Of a stretch of 64,000 nucleotides of DNA, positions 27,501-40,170 are shown piece by piece. The DNA is taken from positions 124,001 through 188,000 of the forward strand of contig JAAOMT010000675.1 in NCBI GenBank assembly GCA_016748015.1, given 5' to 3'. The notes beneath the pieces are model-generated. The model saw nothing but the letters and a program-made list of their open reading frames with translations, was not told the origin of the DNA and ran no database searches. Both the position numbers and the translations under genes were made by a program. Position 1 is the first letter of the stretch; the number at the start of each line of letters is the position of its first letter. The stretch is from Geosiphon pyriformis (taxonomy: Eukaryota; Glomeromycota; Glomeromycetes; Archaeosporales; Geosiphonaceae).

Positions 27501-29187
27501 TCTTCCACAAAACAGGCACTATACCAACAGACAAACACTTATTAAACAGTGCCAATAAGCACCCCAAAACCACCTCACCACCATGTTTCCACAACTCATT
27601 AGGAACACCAGACAAACCAGCAGTCTTGCCATCAGGCAGACTACCAACAACAGAAAGTAACTCACCCATACTGATTGCACTCATAACACCTGAAAAGGCA
27701 TCATCCCACACATGGTCCAAAAGTGCGTACTGTCGAGTCCAAAAATCAGGAAGCTCTGACTGCACAGAGCATTTCCTCGTCCACCTTTCTATTATCTTAT
27801 CCATGCTCGACTTCACCTCTTCAGGCAACAAAACCAGATCATTATCAACTATCAAGTGATTCAACACCACCTTGTGAAAAGGCTTTTTCAACACACTCCT
27901 GATCATACTACCCTTATCCGAACAGAAATTATCTATGCACTTCTCAATCACCTTTCTAACCAAAGCTTCCTCAGCCAATCTTGACTCAAACATCTTCGAC
28001 CTTCTGTAATCTCTGCAAACCAATGACAAATGCCTAACAACAACATCAGATTTAACTCCTGAGCCAACCAAGTCCTTGAAAGCACAAGCCTTTGCATCAT
28101 CCAGAGTCAACCATTTACTCATAAAACAATTAGTACCCAGCAAATCACCTGAGCAAAATTTCTTGACAATCTTAGCCACCAACAATTTCAGACCAAAGAA
28201 CTTAGAAGAATGTTTGTTTCTTGAACACTTAAATTCACTAAACCAATGCCTCAAAAATGTCACATCAGCAGAATCTACCACAGCCCCCACCAAAACTGCT
28301 CACATAGCATCCACATCACCATGTATTTCAGCACCAGAGAAAACCTCACCCAAAGACAAGAGTTTTGCCAAAGAGAGATCCTTAAACTTAGCCCATCCAG
28401 CACAGTCAGCATTTTTGATTTTAAACTTCCAACAATCTTTATTTGTCTGCTTGCACAAACTATTCAATTGTACATCCAGAAGTCCACCCAAACTGACCGA
28501 AACCACAACTGCCCTGTGATCAGTGTCAAAGAAATCTGAAACAGAAACAACTTGATGACCAGCAACAGCAGAAGACAAATTACCACCAACAAAAATATAA
28601 TCAATCGTTTTTCCAACTTCTCTCGAATTGCTCCACGTATGAGAATTAGCCAAATAATGACCAACAAATGAATTAACCAAACCCAAACTCAAACAAAACT
28701 TAAAACTAGCACTTTTACCAGATCCATTCTCATTAAAGTCCCCACCCAAGATAACAAAATTGCTGGAGTTAACAGCCTTTGCAATGAGAGAGTTAACTTC
28801 AGAAGCCTGACCAAACCTAGCTCCAGAAGAGACACCAGCATACAACCCCAAAACAGTAATCAATAGTCTGCTTTTAAACAAGAGCCGAACAGAAACAACC
28901 CGACCAGGAATCTCCTCCACCTTAAACACATGACAAGCCAAAGAAATGTTCATAATAATTGCAACTCCAGCACCCATAAAACCTTTATCCAATCTTGAAG
29001 AAAAAATTCACACTCCATTAAATTTATCCTTTATCTATGGCCCAGAAGAGGACCTCAACTTTGTCTCAGTGATAAAAGAAACCATGTTTCTCAAGTTTAC
29101 ATGCCAACGAACAATATCTGCTTGCTTCGCAGAAACATTGATACCCTGAACATTGCACATAGCAAATTTCCAAACCAAACTACTCAT
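24502..29187 (-). pseudogene. LINE B ORF2 polyprotein (EN, RT, RNase H, zinc motif) with ten nonsense codons
   Basis: 1,562 codons in one frame from ATG at 29,187 to the stop at 24,502. Endonuclease motifs: TETKLRSSS, VILGGDFNENG, TIDYIFVGGNL and DTDHRAVVV. RT: LPDGKTAGLSGVPNELWKHG, QDMQKAYDSVG and FVDDM. RNase H: VFTDGSL, AKLQTVALALECV, LCLDSQAAID and WVKIKGHSE (the Asp-Glu-Asp-His set is visible). C-terminal zinc motif CLFCGGVEFSDYIFTC has the His replaced by Tyr. Nine of ten internal stops (for example at 28,300, 27,493, about 27,462, 26,863, 25,990, 25,183 and 24,826) fall on Trp of a sister copy; the one at 25,519 falls on Gln of copy A. EN nicks target DNA and RT copies the RNA by target-primed reverse transcription. 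Confidence 0.85.
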
Positions 29188-31196
29188 TGAGACAAAGGAA
29201 GAGCTGACGAACTTAATCCAGAATGCAAATGATTCAATCTACCCAAAACTGAGCAAATTAAAGCCTCCAGAGCCACCATATTCGACTCCAAACTGCCAAT
29301 CTTAGCAGTCAAAACCTTAGAACTGCTCGAACTGAAGTCAACAAATGACTTACCAACGTTGAAGAGAGAGGAGACAAATGATGACAACATACTATCTGAA
29401 GCCAAACCTGAGTCCATATCTGAAACAACGGTAGTTGGAGACACTAAAAAAAGAGCTGAGAGAAGGGGCGCCAATGACACCAAGTCAATGAAACTCAATT
29501 TCTTCAAAATAAGTGAGACCTAATCCAAGAGAATTTCCATAGAGCATTCCAGTACAGCCAGTTGACCACCCAAATCAATGGCACCAGATGAGGAAAAATT
29601 CATTGAGAAAGCTTTCGAACCAGAGATCAAACCAACACCAGGAGCACCTGAAGAGACAACACAAGAAGGAGAACCGCCTGCCACTTGGGCCTATGTCTTT
29701 CCACCAAAAGAAACTGGGCGAACAATTGGCACCTGCTTCTTTCTATAAATATTGGCCAACCGCACCCTATTCTGAGAAGTCACCACATGTTTCTCATGAC
29801 CACCAGACCCCCTACCCACAGAACAGTTAACAGCAATATGATTAAACAGTTTGTAATAAGTGCAACTGACCAAAGAAAGACCAGTCCAACGCAAGCCCAC
29901 ACCCTTAAAGGCCGGAACCAAACCAATAGTAGCCAACTTGGATGCCTCACTTTCAAAACAAATTACAGCACACTGATCATAAACATATGAAGTTGGATTA
30001 TGGTCTATAAAACAAGTTTTTCCATCATAAGCCTCCACCAATTCAGACAAATCATGAGCAGTTGTGCCAATTAGAAGAGTATACAACAAAGCCCGAAACC
30101 TATCCCTTGATACCCATGATTGTTTATCATCAACAGTCTTTGCCACACGAACAGAATTTTTTCCCACAAAAACAAACCATCTAGCTGCGACCAAATCAGC
30201 TACCTCCAATGATTCAAATTCCACCAGAGTCTTTTGCCAAAGACCAATGAGCTGCATCTTGATTGATACAATTTTTCCAAATTTAGAAAACACCGTCTTA
30301 ACCACAGATTTGGGAAGATCAACAGGGATCTCCTTGATTATCACCTCCCGATCTGAATGACTGTTTACCTTTCTGAAATTATTATTTACCATGATTTTTT
30401 CACTGATCGCCATATCTTTTGCCCTGTCCAAACTTAATTCAGAAGTGAATGTAGATCTTATTACACCAGAAAATTTTGAGAGAGTCGAAGCTCCCCCAAA
30501 TCCATCAATTCGATAAAAAATTTTTTTAATTGCCATCAACTTATCAACATTTGTCTTTTCAGGTACTGCTGAAACCTCAATATCCAATGCAAAAAATTTT
30601 ACTGGCTCGAAATTTCTTTTTACTGGGGCACGTGACCTGATATGCAGTACCTGATTGGCACCATCAAATTTAGGGGGAGGAAGCTCCAGTGCATCATTGT
30701 CATCACTCATACAGTCGAACAAAAGTTGCTTCAGTGGGTTGCCCAGCATGTATGTTTGAGTACAAGTCTTCCTCAGTGTAGTTTTGTCCATGCCAACGTT
30801 CTCACCTGATTCCACATAGCAGGTTTCTTCGGCCACCGTGTTTGCCATATCTTCAACATCCAAGAGACCACTGACACTACTAGCAACACTGCCAATCTCA
30901 CTGCCCCAGGACACCACAGGCTTGGTACTAGCACCACCAATATCCTCCAGGCTCAGTGATCTAGCAGACGAGTCGACCACATTACTAGCAGTAGGCTTCT
31001 TTGGTTTTTTGTAGGATGCATTCCAAGAGTAGACCATATCTATGCACTTCTTCTTCGCATTCTGGCGGGTCTTCAAACCAGCCAAAACTGAGCCAGAACC
31101 ACCAGCAGAAGAGCCTACTGGTTTTATTGCAACAAATAGAGATATATTAGAAGAAATGACTTGATGAACGAAGGGTAAAAGAATAAAATAAAGCAA
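29184..31196 (-). pseudogene. LINE B ORF1 (gag-like), two nonsense codons
   Basis: 671 codons in one frame to TGA at 29,186-29,184. An acidic block MSDDNDALELPPP precedes an RRM-like region (EVIIKEIPVDLPKSVVKTVF, KFGKIVSIKMQLIGLWQKTL). The knuckle region has lost residues (CTYYKLFNHIAVNC against CEKCGHFGHSVLEC in copy A). The TAG at 29,691 stands where copy C has Trp in GKTWAQV. A second TAG lies near 29,521, probably from CAG. The start is uncertain: the ATG at 31,196 is the furthest open one, while the ATG used in copy C is mutated here. Confidence 0.75.
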
Positions 31197-31262
31197 TTTC
31201 TCCTAAAAAAAATTCTTTGCTCTCACAGTGGCCAGGGGATTGACGAGAGAAAAATTTTTTTT

Positions 31263-31600
31263 TTATATGGTTAATTATTTTTAAAAAATATGTAAATTGT
31301 TTAATTAATAACTTAATTATTATTTTGATTATTAATTACTTTAAATAATTATATAAGTAATAAAAAACATATAAAAAATAAAAAAAATAAAAATTATTTT
31401 TAAATATTTAATCCTTCTATATTGTTTATTTCTTTTTTGCAATTTTTTCAAATATTTAAATATTTGTAAATAAAAAATTACTTGTTAATATTTACATAAT
31501 TTATTAATTTTAAAATTATTAAATAAGATATAAAATAATAATAGTAGTATTATTTTGTTAATAATTATAAATTATTATTATTATTATTTTTTATTTATTT
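31263..31600. other. AT-rich spacer between LINE B and LINE C
   Basis: Mostly A and T, ending in a (TTA)n run at about 31,572-31,590 that resembles the run at the other end of copy C (38,462-38,475) and may be a target-site duplication. No gene. Confidence 0.45.
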
Positions 31601-31714
31601 TATGAGTAAGGTCCAAACGTGACTTAGTACTATACATCATACAAATGATCTAAACTAGAGGCAAATCATGCACTTTCTACACATGACCAGCCATTCAAGC
31701 CAGCCAGGACAACA

Positions 31715-34700
31715 CTACATACCTATATGTACAGAAACTGTGTCCTCAATACCCGAAAAGAATGAACAAAGCTTACAAAACCCAAAACTAATCCCAAAAG
31801 CTTCAGCCACACCCAACAACCTAATCACACCAGCCAAAAACACAGCAGGCAAACCAGAAATTGACACGAGAATGGATCCATCACATGGAATCAAACCATG
31901 CCTCTTCATAAACACCCGGTGTTTGGCACGGACCAACCAGATATCATCTTGAAATGCAAGACAAAACTCATGCACAAAGCTCACAATCCTTTTAGTACCT
32001 TCCTTAGAATCTTTAAAAACCAAGACAGACTCATGAAACCAGTCATCAAAAACAAAGCCCTTACACAGAGCAACACCAATTCCAACCTCAGAAATACAAG
32101 AAGCCAACATTTACAAGACCCATAAAGAAGAGCAAGATAGACCAGAAAGAGCCTCCCAAGCTGAAACATGAGCGTCCAACAAACGAGCATGGCCAGCAGC
32201 ATCCTGAGGACACGAAAAGACATGATTCGAGATCTCAACATCACCACAGAACAGACAGACCACACTGGGGTATTTTCTATCATATAATTATTTGCACACA
32301 GCAACAGGAAGCCGATGATGGAGAGCCTTCATAAAGTAAGTATGACAGCTTGCCATGCGTATGCTGGTGAAACTAGAAGCCAAGTGAAAATCAGTGTGCC
32401 ACACCAAAGAAGACTTAAACCAATTGATATCAGCACGCAAACTATCAGCCACAATGCAAGAACCAACTCCAACCTCCCAACGAACTTGATTAACTGATCA
32501 GAAAACATCACAAACAAAGTGTCTAAAATTACCAGAAACTGTCATACCACCAGCATACAGAAAATGTTTACTGACTAAATAAGGCAAACACCAAGCAGAG
32601 AGAGCAGTGTCTTTGGCAAGTGCATCAGTATGCTCATTGTCTAAGACACCTGAATGACCTTTTACCTTAACCCAATTCACATCCAAATTTTTTTGATGAA
32701 TGATGGTAGCAATGTGGTGACGCTTGATCCAATAGCAGTTCCTAAAATCCAGACGAATCAACGAAGACTCCGACTCACATGCATCCAAAGCAGCTTGGCT
32801 ATTTGAAAACAAGTCAATTGAATAAGAAAAAGAAATACACTCAAGGGCCAAAGTTATGGCTTGTAGCTTCATTATAGTAGAAGAAACCAAACCAGACACC
32901 CCAACACCCAAACCCAAGTTAATGTCCTCAAAAAAAATGGCAGCATCTGTTTTCATGTTAATAGTGCCCAGACCAGACAGAGACCCATCCATATACACAG
33001 AAAGGCGGACAGCATTAACAGTTAGCAAAATGTCACAAACCACACCAAAATCACAAAAAAAACAAATATCTGACACAACATAACCATCTACCAAAGAAGA
33101 ACTTGAGGAGAGGAGAACAACACCACCAAGAAAGCAAATGGAGAGATCAAACCAGAAAAGAATTGGGCCATGAGGGTCCAGCCTCTTTCAGCACTTGAAG
33201 GTCTTTCAACTGAAAACATCACCATCATGGCCACAAAGCTGCTCCACAAAAGCAATTCTATAATGTCTGAGCGAAGAGATACACTTGAAAAAACAGGGTT
33301 CACCAAAAACCAAAAACATAGGAGTACTGCACTGATGGCGAAAAGCACAAGCCACAGAGCCACCCAAAGACAAATCACACCTGGAAAAAATATGTACCAC
33401 ACCAGCCAAAAAATTGTTTGAGGGATTGACACCAATACAAGACAGAAACAGCAAAGAATGACGTGAATGCCAGCTGAAAACTTGAAGATCATGAGATCTA
33501 TGGGAAAAAAGGCAACCCAAAATACCAGTAGAATTTACAAAAGTAATAGTGGATGCCAATTTACTCTCAGCCTGAATCTGCTCAAAAGTCTTCAAACCAT
33601 ATAATAAGGAGTGGTGCAGTGCATCATTGGAGAAATTACAGGGCAACCCAAACTTAGATTTCAAGATCTTGCATACTAGAGCATCCTATTTGTTACAAAC
33701 ACCCACAAAAACAAAACTAAACTGAGTCCTATAGCTGATGATAGGAAAAAGAACCACGGACACCAAATACACACATTGTTTATCAGAAACTGCCTTTCTT
33801 AAAACCAGATTCACAAAAAACCACACATCCGCCTGGGCTTTAGCTAAGCTGGGCTTTGAAAGACCCTCGGAAAATAAAAAAATGCTTAGATAATGATGAG
33901 ATTCCCTTTTCTTGGCAATAAAAATAGGCACACTACTGATAGTTAAATGAGAGTCTGACACCCGACAATTAATGGAGATGGCCACCGTTTTGTCATTATT
34001 TACAGAAATATCATTAAACCTAAAAAATTCACTAGCAACATCAAGGATGCATTGTGTAGCAGCCTGGCTGCTACCAACCCAAATAGTATCATCGACAAAA
34101 GCGCTGGCAGCAAGAAACGAAGACAGCTCAGCTTGAGGATCCGCCCAGCCAGTTTTAGATATAAAATGAGAATTCAATCTGTAGCCATACACACTATCTT
34201 GTCTTTTAACTTCACACAAGAGTGAATCATAGAATATACACTGGAGAAGAGAAAAGAAAACTTCCTCTTGGTCCAGCCCATCATGAACACAATACCTATC
34301 AGTCAAGCCGAAGTCAGTTATCACTTTGTTAACATGACTATTGTGAATGCTACCAAAAAATCTAATAAACTTCTCACACATCTTAATTTTGACCAGACTC
34401 CTCTTGAGATGTTTCCAACCAACTGAGTCATAAGCCTTACGCATGTCTTGTAAAACCAGCCAGAGTTCTTGGTTTTTTTCCAGAGCATCTTCAATCACTG
34501 AACCAACAACAAAAATGGGAGACTGCATTGTTGTACCCTTTAAAACTGAAAAATTGTCCTTACAAAGAACATCAAAAGCACTGCAAGCTGAAGAAATCCT
34601 ATCTGAGAGAATCTTGAAAAGAATCTTGCAGGCTGTTTCAATTAGAGCAATAGGATGAGTGTTCATGAGAACTCTCTTTCATTTATACGGTTTAAGAATC

Positions 34701-36403
34701 ATAGAAATCCAAACTTCTTTCCAAGGTCCAGGAATTGACTCACTAACTAAACACAGGTTCAAGAGCACCAGAAACATATCCAAAACTGATTTGTCACAAC
34801 ACTTCTACAATTCGTTAGAGATACCAGAAAAACCAGCCACTTTTCTATCAGGAAGATCCTTGATAACTGCCAACATTTCATCAAAACTAATCAGACACAT
34901 AACACCAGAAAAAACACTATCAAAAACATGCTCCAGAGGCCGATATTGGTGAACCCAATCTCCAGAGATGTCAGAAACCACCCTATGCTTTTTGGTCCAT
35001 TCCTCCATGATGTCATTCACCTTTGATTTGACAGAGTCAGGCTCCAAAACCAACTCATCTTTTACAACCAAATAATTTAAGACTACTTTGCAAAAGAGAT
35101 GCTCCAAAACACTCTTAATAGTGTGACTTTTGTCTAGTTCAAAACTCTCCATCCTCTTACTAATAGCCTGCTTGATTGAAGATTCCTCAGCATGTTTAGA
35201 TTCCAACAACTTAGAAGCACAGTACAACTTCCTTGCTTTGGCCAGCACAGAACGAATAAGATCGAAACTAGAACCTGAAAGAAACAAAGATCTTACCACC
35301 AATGCACCAGAGGAATCAAGCTTATCCCATGTCTCTAACAATGAAACAAAATCCCCACTGGAAACCAAGCAAGAATTCCTAACCAGCTTAGACACCAGCA
35401 GTTTCAGTTTATGAAACCTAGAAGAAACCTTATTAAAAACACTATCAAAACTCTTGAACCATTTTTTTTTGAAAGTTCTATCTGCTGAAAGAACCATAAT
35501 TTTCCGAACAATGTTCCACATCTCATCCATATCTGAAAATTTCCTAGCTGTAACAAAAGCATCCGAAAACATAGAAGCATTATCAGTCGTAGCATTCTTG
35601 AACTCCAACCATTTCATCTCACTGGCACATTTGATGTCAAATTTCCAATGATCTCTGTTGGCCTGTTTGCACAATGAAGAAAGCTGCACATCTAATAACC
35701 CACCTACACCCACAGACACAGAAACAGCCTTATGATCAGTATCAAAAAAATCATCAACACCAGCCACACTGTAATCTACAACCGCATTAATCAAATTAAA
35801 GGAGACAAAAACGTAGTCAATTGTCTTGGTGACACCATGAGAATTGTACCAAGTCGGAGATTTCACAAACAAACTCCCACCCAAAGAGTTGACCAAACCC
35901 AAATCAAAACACTTATTGAAACTGGCACATTTGTGAGAACCATCCTCATTGAAATCACCACCAAGAATGACAAAAAAAAATTCATTCATTGCTTTAGCAA
36001 TGAAAGAGTTGATATTACCAGTCTGAAAGAAACAAACCACTGAAGAAGCACCAGCATACACCCCCAGAATCAACACAGAAAGTTTGTTCTTAAAAAGCAG
36101 CCTCACTGACAAGAGCCAACTAGGCACCTCCAAAATCTTGCACACATGTCTCACCAATGAAGAGTTCAAAATAATAGCAACACCAGATTCCATGTGACCA
36201 GAATCCAGACCAAAAGTAAAAACACAAACGCTATCAAACTTATTAGCGATCCAAGGACGAATCTTCCCCTTCAACTTTGTTTCAGTGACAATGGAAACCA
36301 GATTGTTCATATCCTTATGCCAATGAACAATGTCTGCCTGCTTTGCACAATTGTTCATACCTCTAATATTGCACGTGGCAATCTTCCAAACTAAATGAGT
36401 CAT
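31715..36403 (-). pseudogene. LINE C ORF2 polyprotein with nonsense codons
   Basis: 1,563 codons in one frame from ATG at 36,403. Endonuclease: WKIATCNIRGMNN, TETKLKGKIRPW, VILGGDFNEDGSH, DYVFVSFNL and DTDHKAVSV. RT: LPDRKVAGFSGISNEL, QDMRKAYDSVG and AFVDDTIWVGSS. RNase H: VYMDGSLSGL, KLQAITLALECI, LFSNSQAALDA (the second Asp is Asn here, a G-to-A change) and WVKVKGHSG. C-terminal zinc motif CLFCGDVEISNHVFSC (C-x2-C-x7-H-x4-C). Stops at 34,805, about 34,680, 33,686 and 33,206 stand at Trp of sister copies; those at 32,498, 32,304 and 32,111 stand at Arg or Gln positions. Confidence 0.85.
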
Positions 36404-38352
36404 CGAGATAATGTGGGAGCTGACAAACCTGAACCAGAACACAAAAGATTCAACTTATCCAAAACTAAACCAACTGAAACTTCCAAAGTGACCAATTTTG
36501 TCTCCAAACTGCCCACCTTGGCAGTAAAAACCTTGGAACCACTAGCGCTAAGGTTGACAATAGCATCATTAGTGACAAGAGGAGTAATATCCAAAGAACT
36601 TAAAGCATTGTCTACAATCATATCCAAATTTACCTCAAAACCCAAAACTGCAGAAGCAATAGGAAGGAAAACCAGAGAAGAAAGAACCAAAAAAACCACA
36701 CCAAAGAAATCCAACCTAACCAGGATGCCAGAAACATGGTCAGCTAAAAGCTCCAAAGAGCATTCCAAAATCGCCAAACAATCACTTAAACAGGAAACAA
36801 CAAGAGGATCAGAGACCACTAAAGGAGGAACCAAACCAGAACGCAAACCAGAACCAGAAGAACCAGAAAGAAATGCACAGAAGGGGGTGCCACTAGTAAC
36901 TTGGGCCCATGTCTTGCCACTAAATGAAACTAGATGAGCAATAGAAGCTGATTTTTTCTTATATATACCAGCCAGGTGAACCTGATCCTGATCAAAAACC
37001 ACCCTCTTTCCACGAACACCAGAACTTCTATCCACAGGACAGTCAGCATAGATATAACCAAATTGGTCACACTTGGCACAACTAGCCAAACCAAGACTAG
37101 CCCAATGCAAACTAACACCCTTGAAAATTGGAACAGTACTAACAGCAACCAATCTGGCAATCTCATCTTCAAAACAAATGATTGCACACCAATCACAGAC
37201 ATATGAACCAGGATTACGGCCAATGAAACAAGTTTTCCCACCATATGAATCCAACAGACCAAAAAGATCATGAGCAGTAGTACCAATTAGGAGAGTGTAA
37301 AACAATGCCTGATGCTGATCCCTGAATATCCACATTTGCTTGTCCTTAATTGTCTTCACCACATGAACAGAATCTTTTCTCACAAGTACAGACCACCTAG
37401 CTGTGACCAAATCAGTCAACTCAGATGATTCATATTCCACCAGGGCCTTTTGCCAAAGACCAATAAGTTGCATCTTAATTGAAATGATCTTTCCGAATTT
37501 AGAAAACACAGCCATAATAGCTAATTTGGGAAGATTGATTGGGATCTCCTTGACAATAATTTCCTGATCTGAACAGCCATTTACTTTCCTATGATCATCA
37601 TTAACCAGAATATTCTTACTAACTGCCAACAACTTTGCCTTATTCAAACTAGATTCTAACATAAAGGATAATCTAATAATACCAGAAAATTTTGAAGGAG
37701 TGGAAGCTCCTCCAAAACCATTAATTTTATAAAAAATTTTCTTTACTGCAAACAACTTATTACTGTTGGTTTTTCTGGGCACAGTAGACAGCTCTATATT
37801 TAGGATGAAAGATTTGACTGGCCTAAAACTATGTATATTCGCTGTACATGATTCAATCAACAGCACAGAGCTGGCAAACTTAGAAGAAGAAAGCATCAAA
37901 ATGTCATCATCATCACTCATGTTATCAAATGTTGGAATTTTTGGTGGGTGCCCTAACACATATGTCCGAGTACAGGTTTTCCTAGACATTGTTTTGTTTT
38001 TACATTCACCGTGCTCAGAAGCAACCAAATCTACATAACTGGTCTCTTCGGCGACCATATTTTCCATGTTCTCTATGTTAGAAAGACCACTAACATTACT
38101 AGCTATACTATCTACTTCACTGCCCTAAAACACTGCAAGTTTCGTTCTAGAGTTACCAATATCCAACAAATTCAGCAGTCCAGCAGACGAGTTCACCATG
38201 TTTCTACTAGTTTCAGGCTTTTTCAGTTTTTTAAATGACACACCACAGGAGTAGACACTTTTTACTCACTTTTTTTTGGTGTTTGGATGGGTTCCTAAAC
38301 CAGTCGAGCCAGAGCCAGATCCACCAGTAGATGAGTTTACCAGTTCTATCAT
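36400..38352 (-). pseudogene. LINE C ORF1 (gag-like), nearly intact
   Basis: 651 codons to TGA at 36,402-36,400. A stop lies near the start (KKK, stop, VKSVYSC) and another at about 38,130 where copy B has Trp; the remaining 555 codons are open. RRM-like region: EIIVKEIPINLPKLAIMAVF and KFGKIISIKMQLIGLWQKAL. The knuckle reads CAKCDQFGYIYADC, with the His replaced by Tyr. A C-terminal heptad-like segment (FTAKVGSLETKLVTLEVSVG) may be a coiled coil. Confidence 0.78.
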
Positions 38353-38458
38353 AACAAATACAGGAAAACAAAGGGAGATAGGAGAAGGGAAAACTATAAC
38401 TTCAATAAATCTTTTGCTTTCGTCATGGTCAGGGGATCGACAAGAGAAAGATATTTTT

Positions 38459-39640
38459 GTTTATTATTATTATTATTTTTTTTATTTTTAAATTTTCCAA
38501 AAAAAATTAAGTAACTATAATTTAAAGATTAATTACATATATTAAATTTTTACTTTTTTAATTTACTTTTTTAAATAAATTTTTTTTTATTATTTTTATT
38601 ATTTTCAATAGTTTTTTTTGTTATTTGTTAATTTGTTATTTTAATTTATAATATTATAATTGTATAATATAAAAAAAACTTTTAATGTAAGTTTTAAGTC
38701 ATAAAAACATAGTTTTTTTATTTAAGTTTTAATAATAATAAGTATATAATATTGTTTTAACAAGTTTAAATAACTAGTTGTATTTAATTTAAAATACTTT
38801 GTTGTTATATTATATTAAGTAATACTTAAATTTTATTTGTAAAACTTAATAAAAAAATTATTTTAGAAAAATTAAAATATTTTAAAATTGTAAAATATTT
38901 TAAAAAAGTTAAAATTATTTTTGTTAACCAATTTTTAAATAATCATAATAAGTATATTACTTAAAAAAACTTTTATTATAAAAAATACTTAAATTTTGAA
39001 GATTTAATTTCTAATTGATTTATATATATATTTAATTTAATCTTAAAAATAATTTGTTAACAAAAAATTTTTGTAAAATAATTAAAAATCAAAAATTATT
39101 ATTAATATATTGTTAAATAAAAATATATTCTTGAAAATTTAGTTCTATTTAATACTAAAAAAAAGTTTTTAATAATATAATAATATTTAATAATATTTAA
39201 TATCATTAAAAAATTTTATTAAAAAGCTAAATTTAAAATTAATAATAATATTTTTTATTATTTGTAAAATTAATTATGCTGTATTATTTTGATTTAATAT
39301 TTTGTTTTTTATTTATATAATAAAAAGTTACTGTATTGTGTATTTAATATAATAAAATAAAATTTTCAAATTATAGCTTTGTTTGCAATTTAAATTTAAC
39401 AGTTTATTAGAAATTGTTAAGTAAATATTTATTGTTTTGGTAGTTTTTAATTAATACAAGTTTAAGTATTTTTTTAATGTTTTAATTATTGTTTTTAAGT
39501 ATTAATAATAATAATCTATATATAATAATAAGTATGAACTTTGTGTTTAAAAATTAAATTAATATAAAAACTATAATAATAAAATTAGTTAATTTTGTTT
39601 GCAAAATAATAATTAAATACAAAAAACACATTTAATTACT
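38459..39640. repeat. AT-rich block with a decayed LINE tail (38.69-38.87 kb) and an LTR-like stretch (39.29-39.64 kb)
   Basis: 38,690-38,870 follows the LINE 3' tail on the plus strand (ATATAATATTGTTTTAAC, TTAAATAACTAGTTGTATTT, TAAGTAATACTTAAATTTTA), also seen at 45.2 kb. 39,345 onward shares AATAAAATAAAATTTTCAAATTAT with 43.81 kb, which I place near the inner end of the old LTR. Everything between is A/T-only DNA without a readable gene. These assignments rest on eye alignment of low-complexity sequence. Confidence 0.4.
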
Positions 39641-39965
39641 TGATTTTATGTTTAAAGCTATATTAAAAAAAAATACTTTGCATGCTAATAATTTTGTGTT
39701 TGCTATTGTTAATGGTTTTTTTGTTGTATTGTTTAAGAATATAGTAGAAATACTAAACATTATGGAGAATTATGTTATGAATTTTGGTATAAGAGCTTTT
39801 TATTTGTTTTTTTAGGTTTAAGTGGTAATGTTTTGGTTAGAATAATTATGTAGTGTTATTTTAATTGGCCCAAGTAGTAGAAAAAGCATAAATCATATTT
39901 AATTTAGGACTGCATTCGTTAAATAAATAAAAATTAGTATTATATTTAAATTCTATTAGTTTTTA
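39641..39965 (+). repeat. Decayed LINE 3' end (end of ORF2 plus tail)
   Basis: Plus-strand sequence parallels the last 250 bp of LINE A. TGTATTGTTTAAGAATATAG and GGTTTAAGTGGTAATGTTTT correspond to the end of ORF2. TTGGCCCAAGTAGTAGAAAA, CATATTTAATTTAGGA and GCATTCGTTAAATAAATAAA correspond to the tail and its A-rich end. Only C-to-T and G-to-A type erosion separates most positions. Confidence 0.55.
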
Positions 39966-40138
39966 GCAAAAGAAAAGTTAATTCTAATTTGAACAAAAAA
40001 AAATATTTTGGTAAATTGTATTACTTTGTTATAAATACATTTTTTGAAAAATATTAATATAATTTTTTAAATATGCTTTAGCAAGTTTATTAATTAAACA
40101 TTATATTAAAATTTAATGTAAAAGTATAGGTAATGTAG

Positions 40139-40170
40139 ATAAAAATAAAAATAAAAATAAAAATAAAAAT
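40139..40170 (+). repeat. Hexanucleotide microsatellite (TAAAAA)n
   Basis: Five consecutive TAAAAA units. It could be the A-rich tail of a retroelement. Confidence 0.7.

Larger units (their letters stand above)
24385..31262 (-). mobile_element. LINE copy B, full length, frame collinear but with nonsense codons
   Basis: Minus-strand element of about 6.9 kb. The 5' end is near 31,262 (CTCTCGTCAATCCCCTGGCC), very similar to the 5' end of copy C, so both are probably complete. The 3' end near 24,385 carries TACTCGTTAAA and then A-rich sequence. The tail segment GGCTAGCCACATGTAGAAAG lies at 24,458-24,480. ORF1 and ORF2 meet in an ATGA overlap. Neither ORF appears to contain a net frameshift; only stop codons break them. 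It is the best preserved LINE here. Confidence 0.88.
31601..38458 (-). mobile_element. LINE copy C, full length, frame collinear but with nonsense codons
   Basis: Minus-strand element of about 6.9 kb, head-to-tail behind copy B. The 5' end near 38,458 (TTTCTCTTGTCGATCCCCTG) matches that of B. The 3' tail GGCTGGTCATGTGTAGAAAG lies at about 31,674-31,693 and the end is TTACTCATAAA plus A-rich DNA. Similar (TTA)n runs on both sides could be target-site duplications. It is more divergent from A and B than they are from each other, so B and C are not a recent tandem duplication. Confidence 0.86.

Noticed and set aside
36395-36937. 180-codon plus-strand frame and other long frames antisense to LINEs B and C
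   Set aside because: They are shadows of the minus-strand ORF1/ORF2 codons, with no independent motifs.
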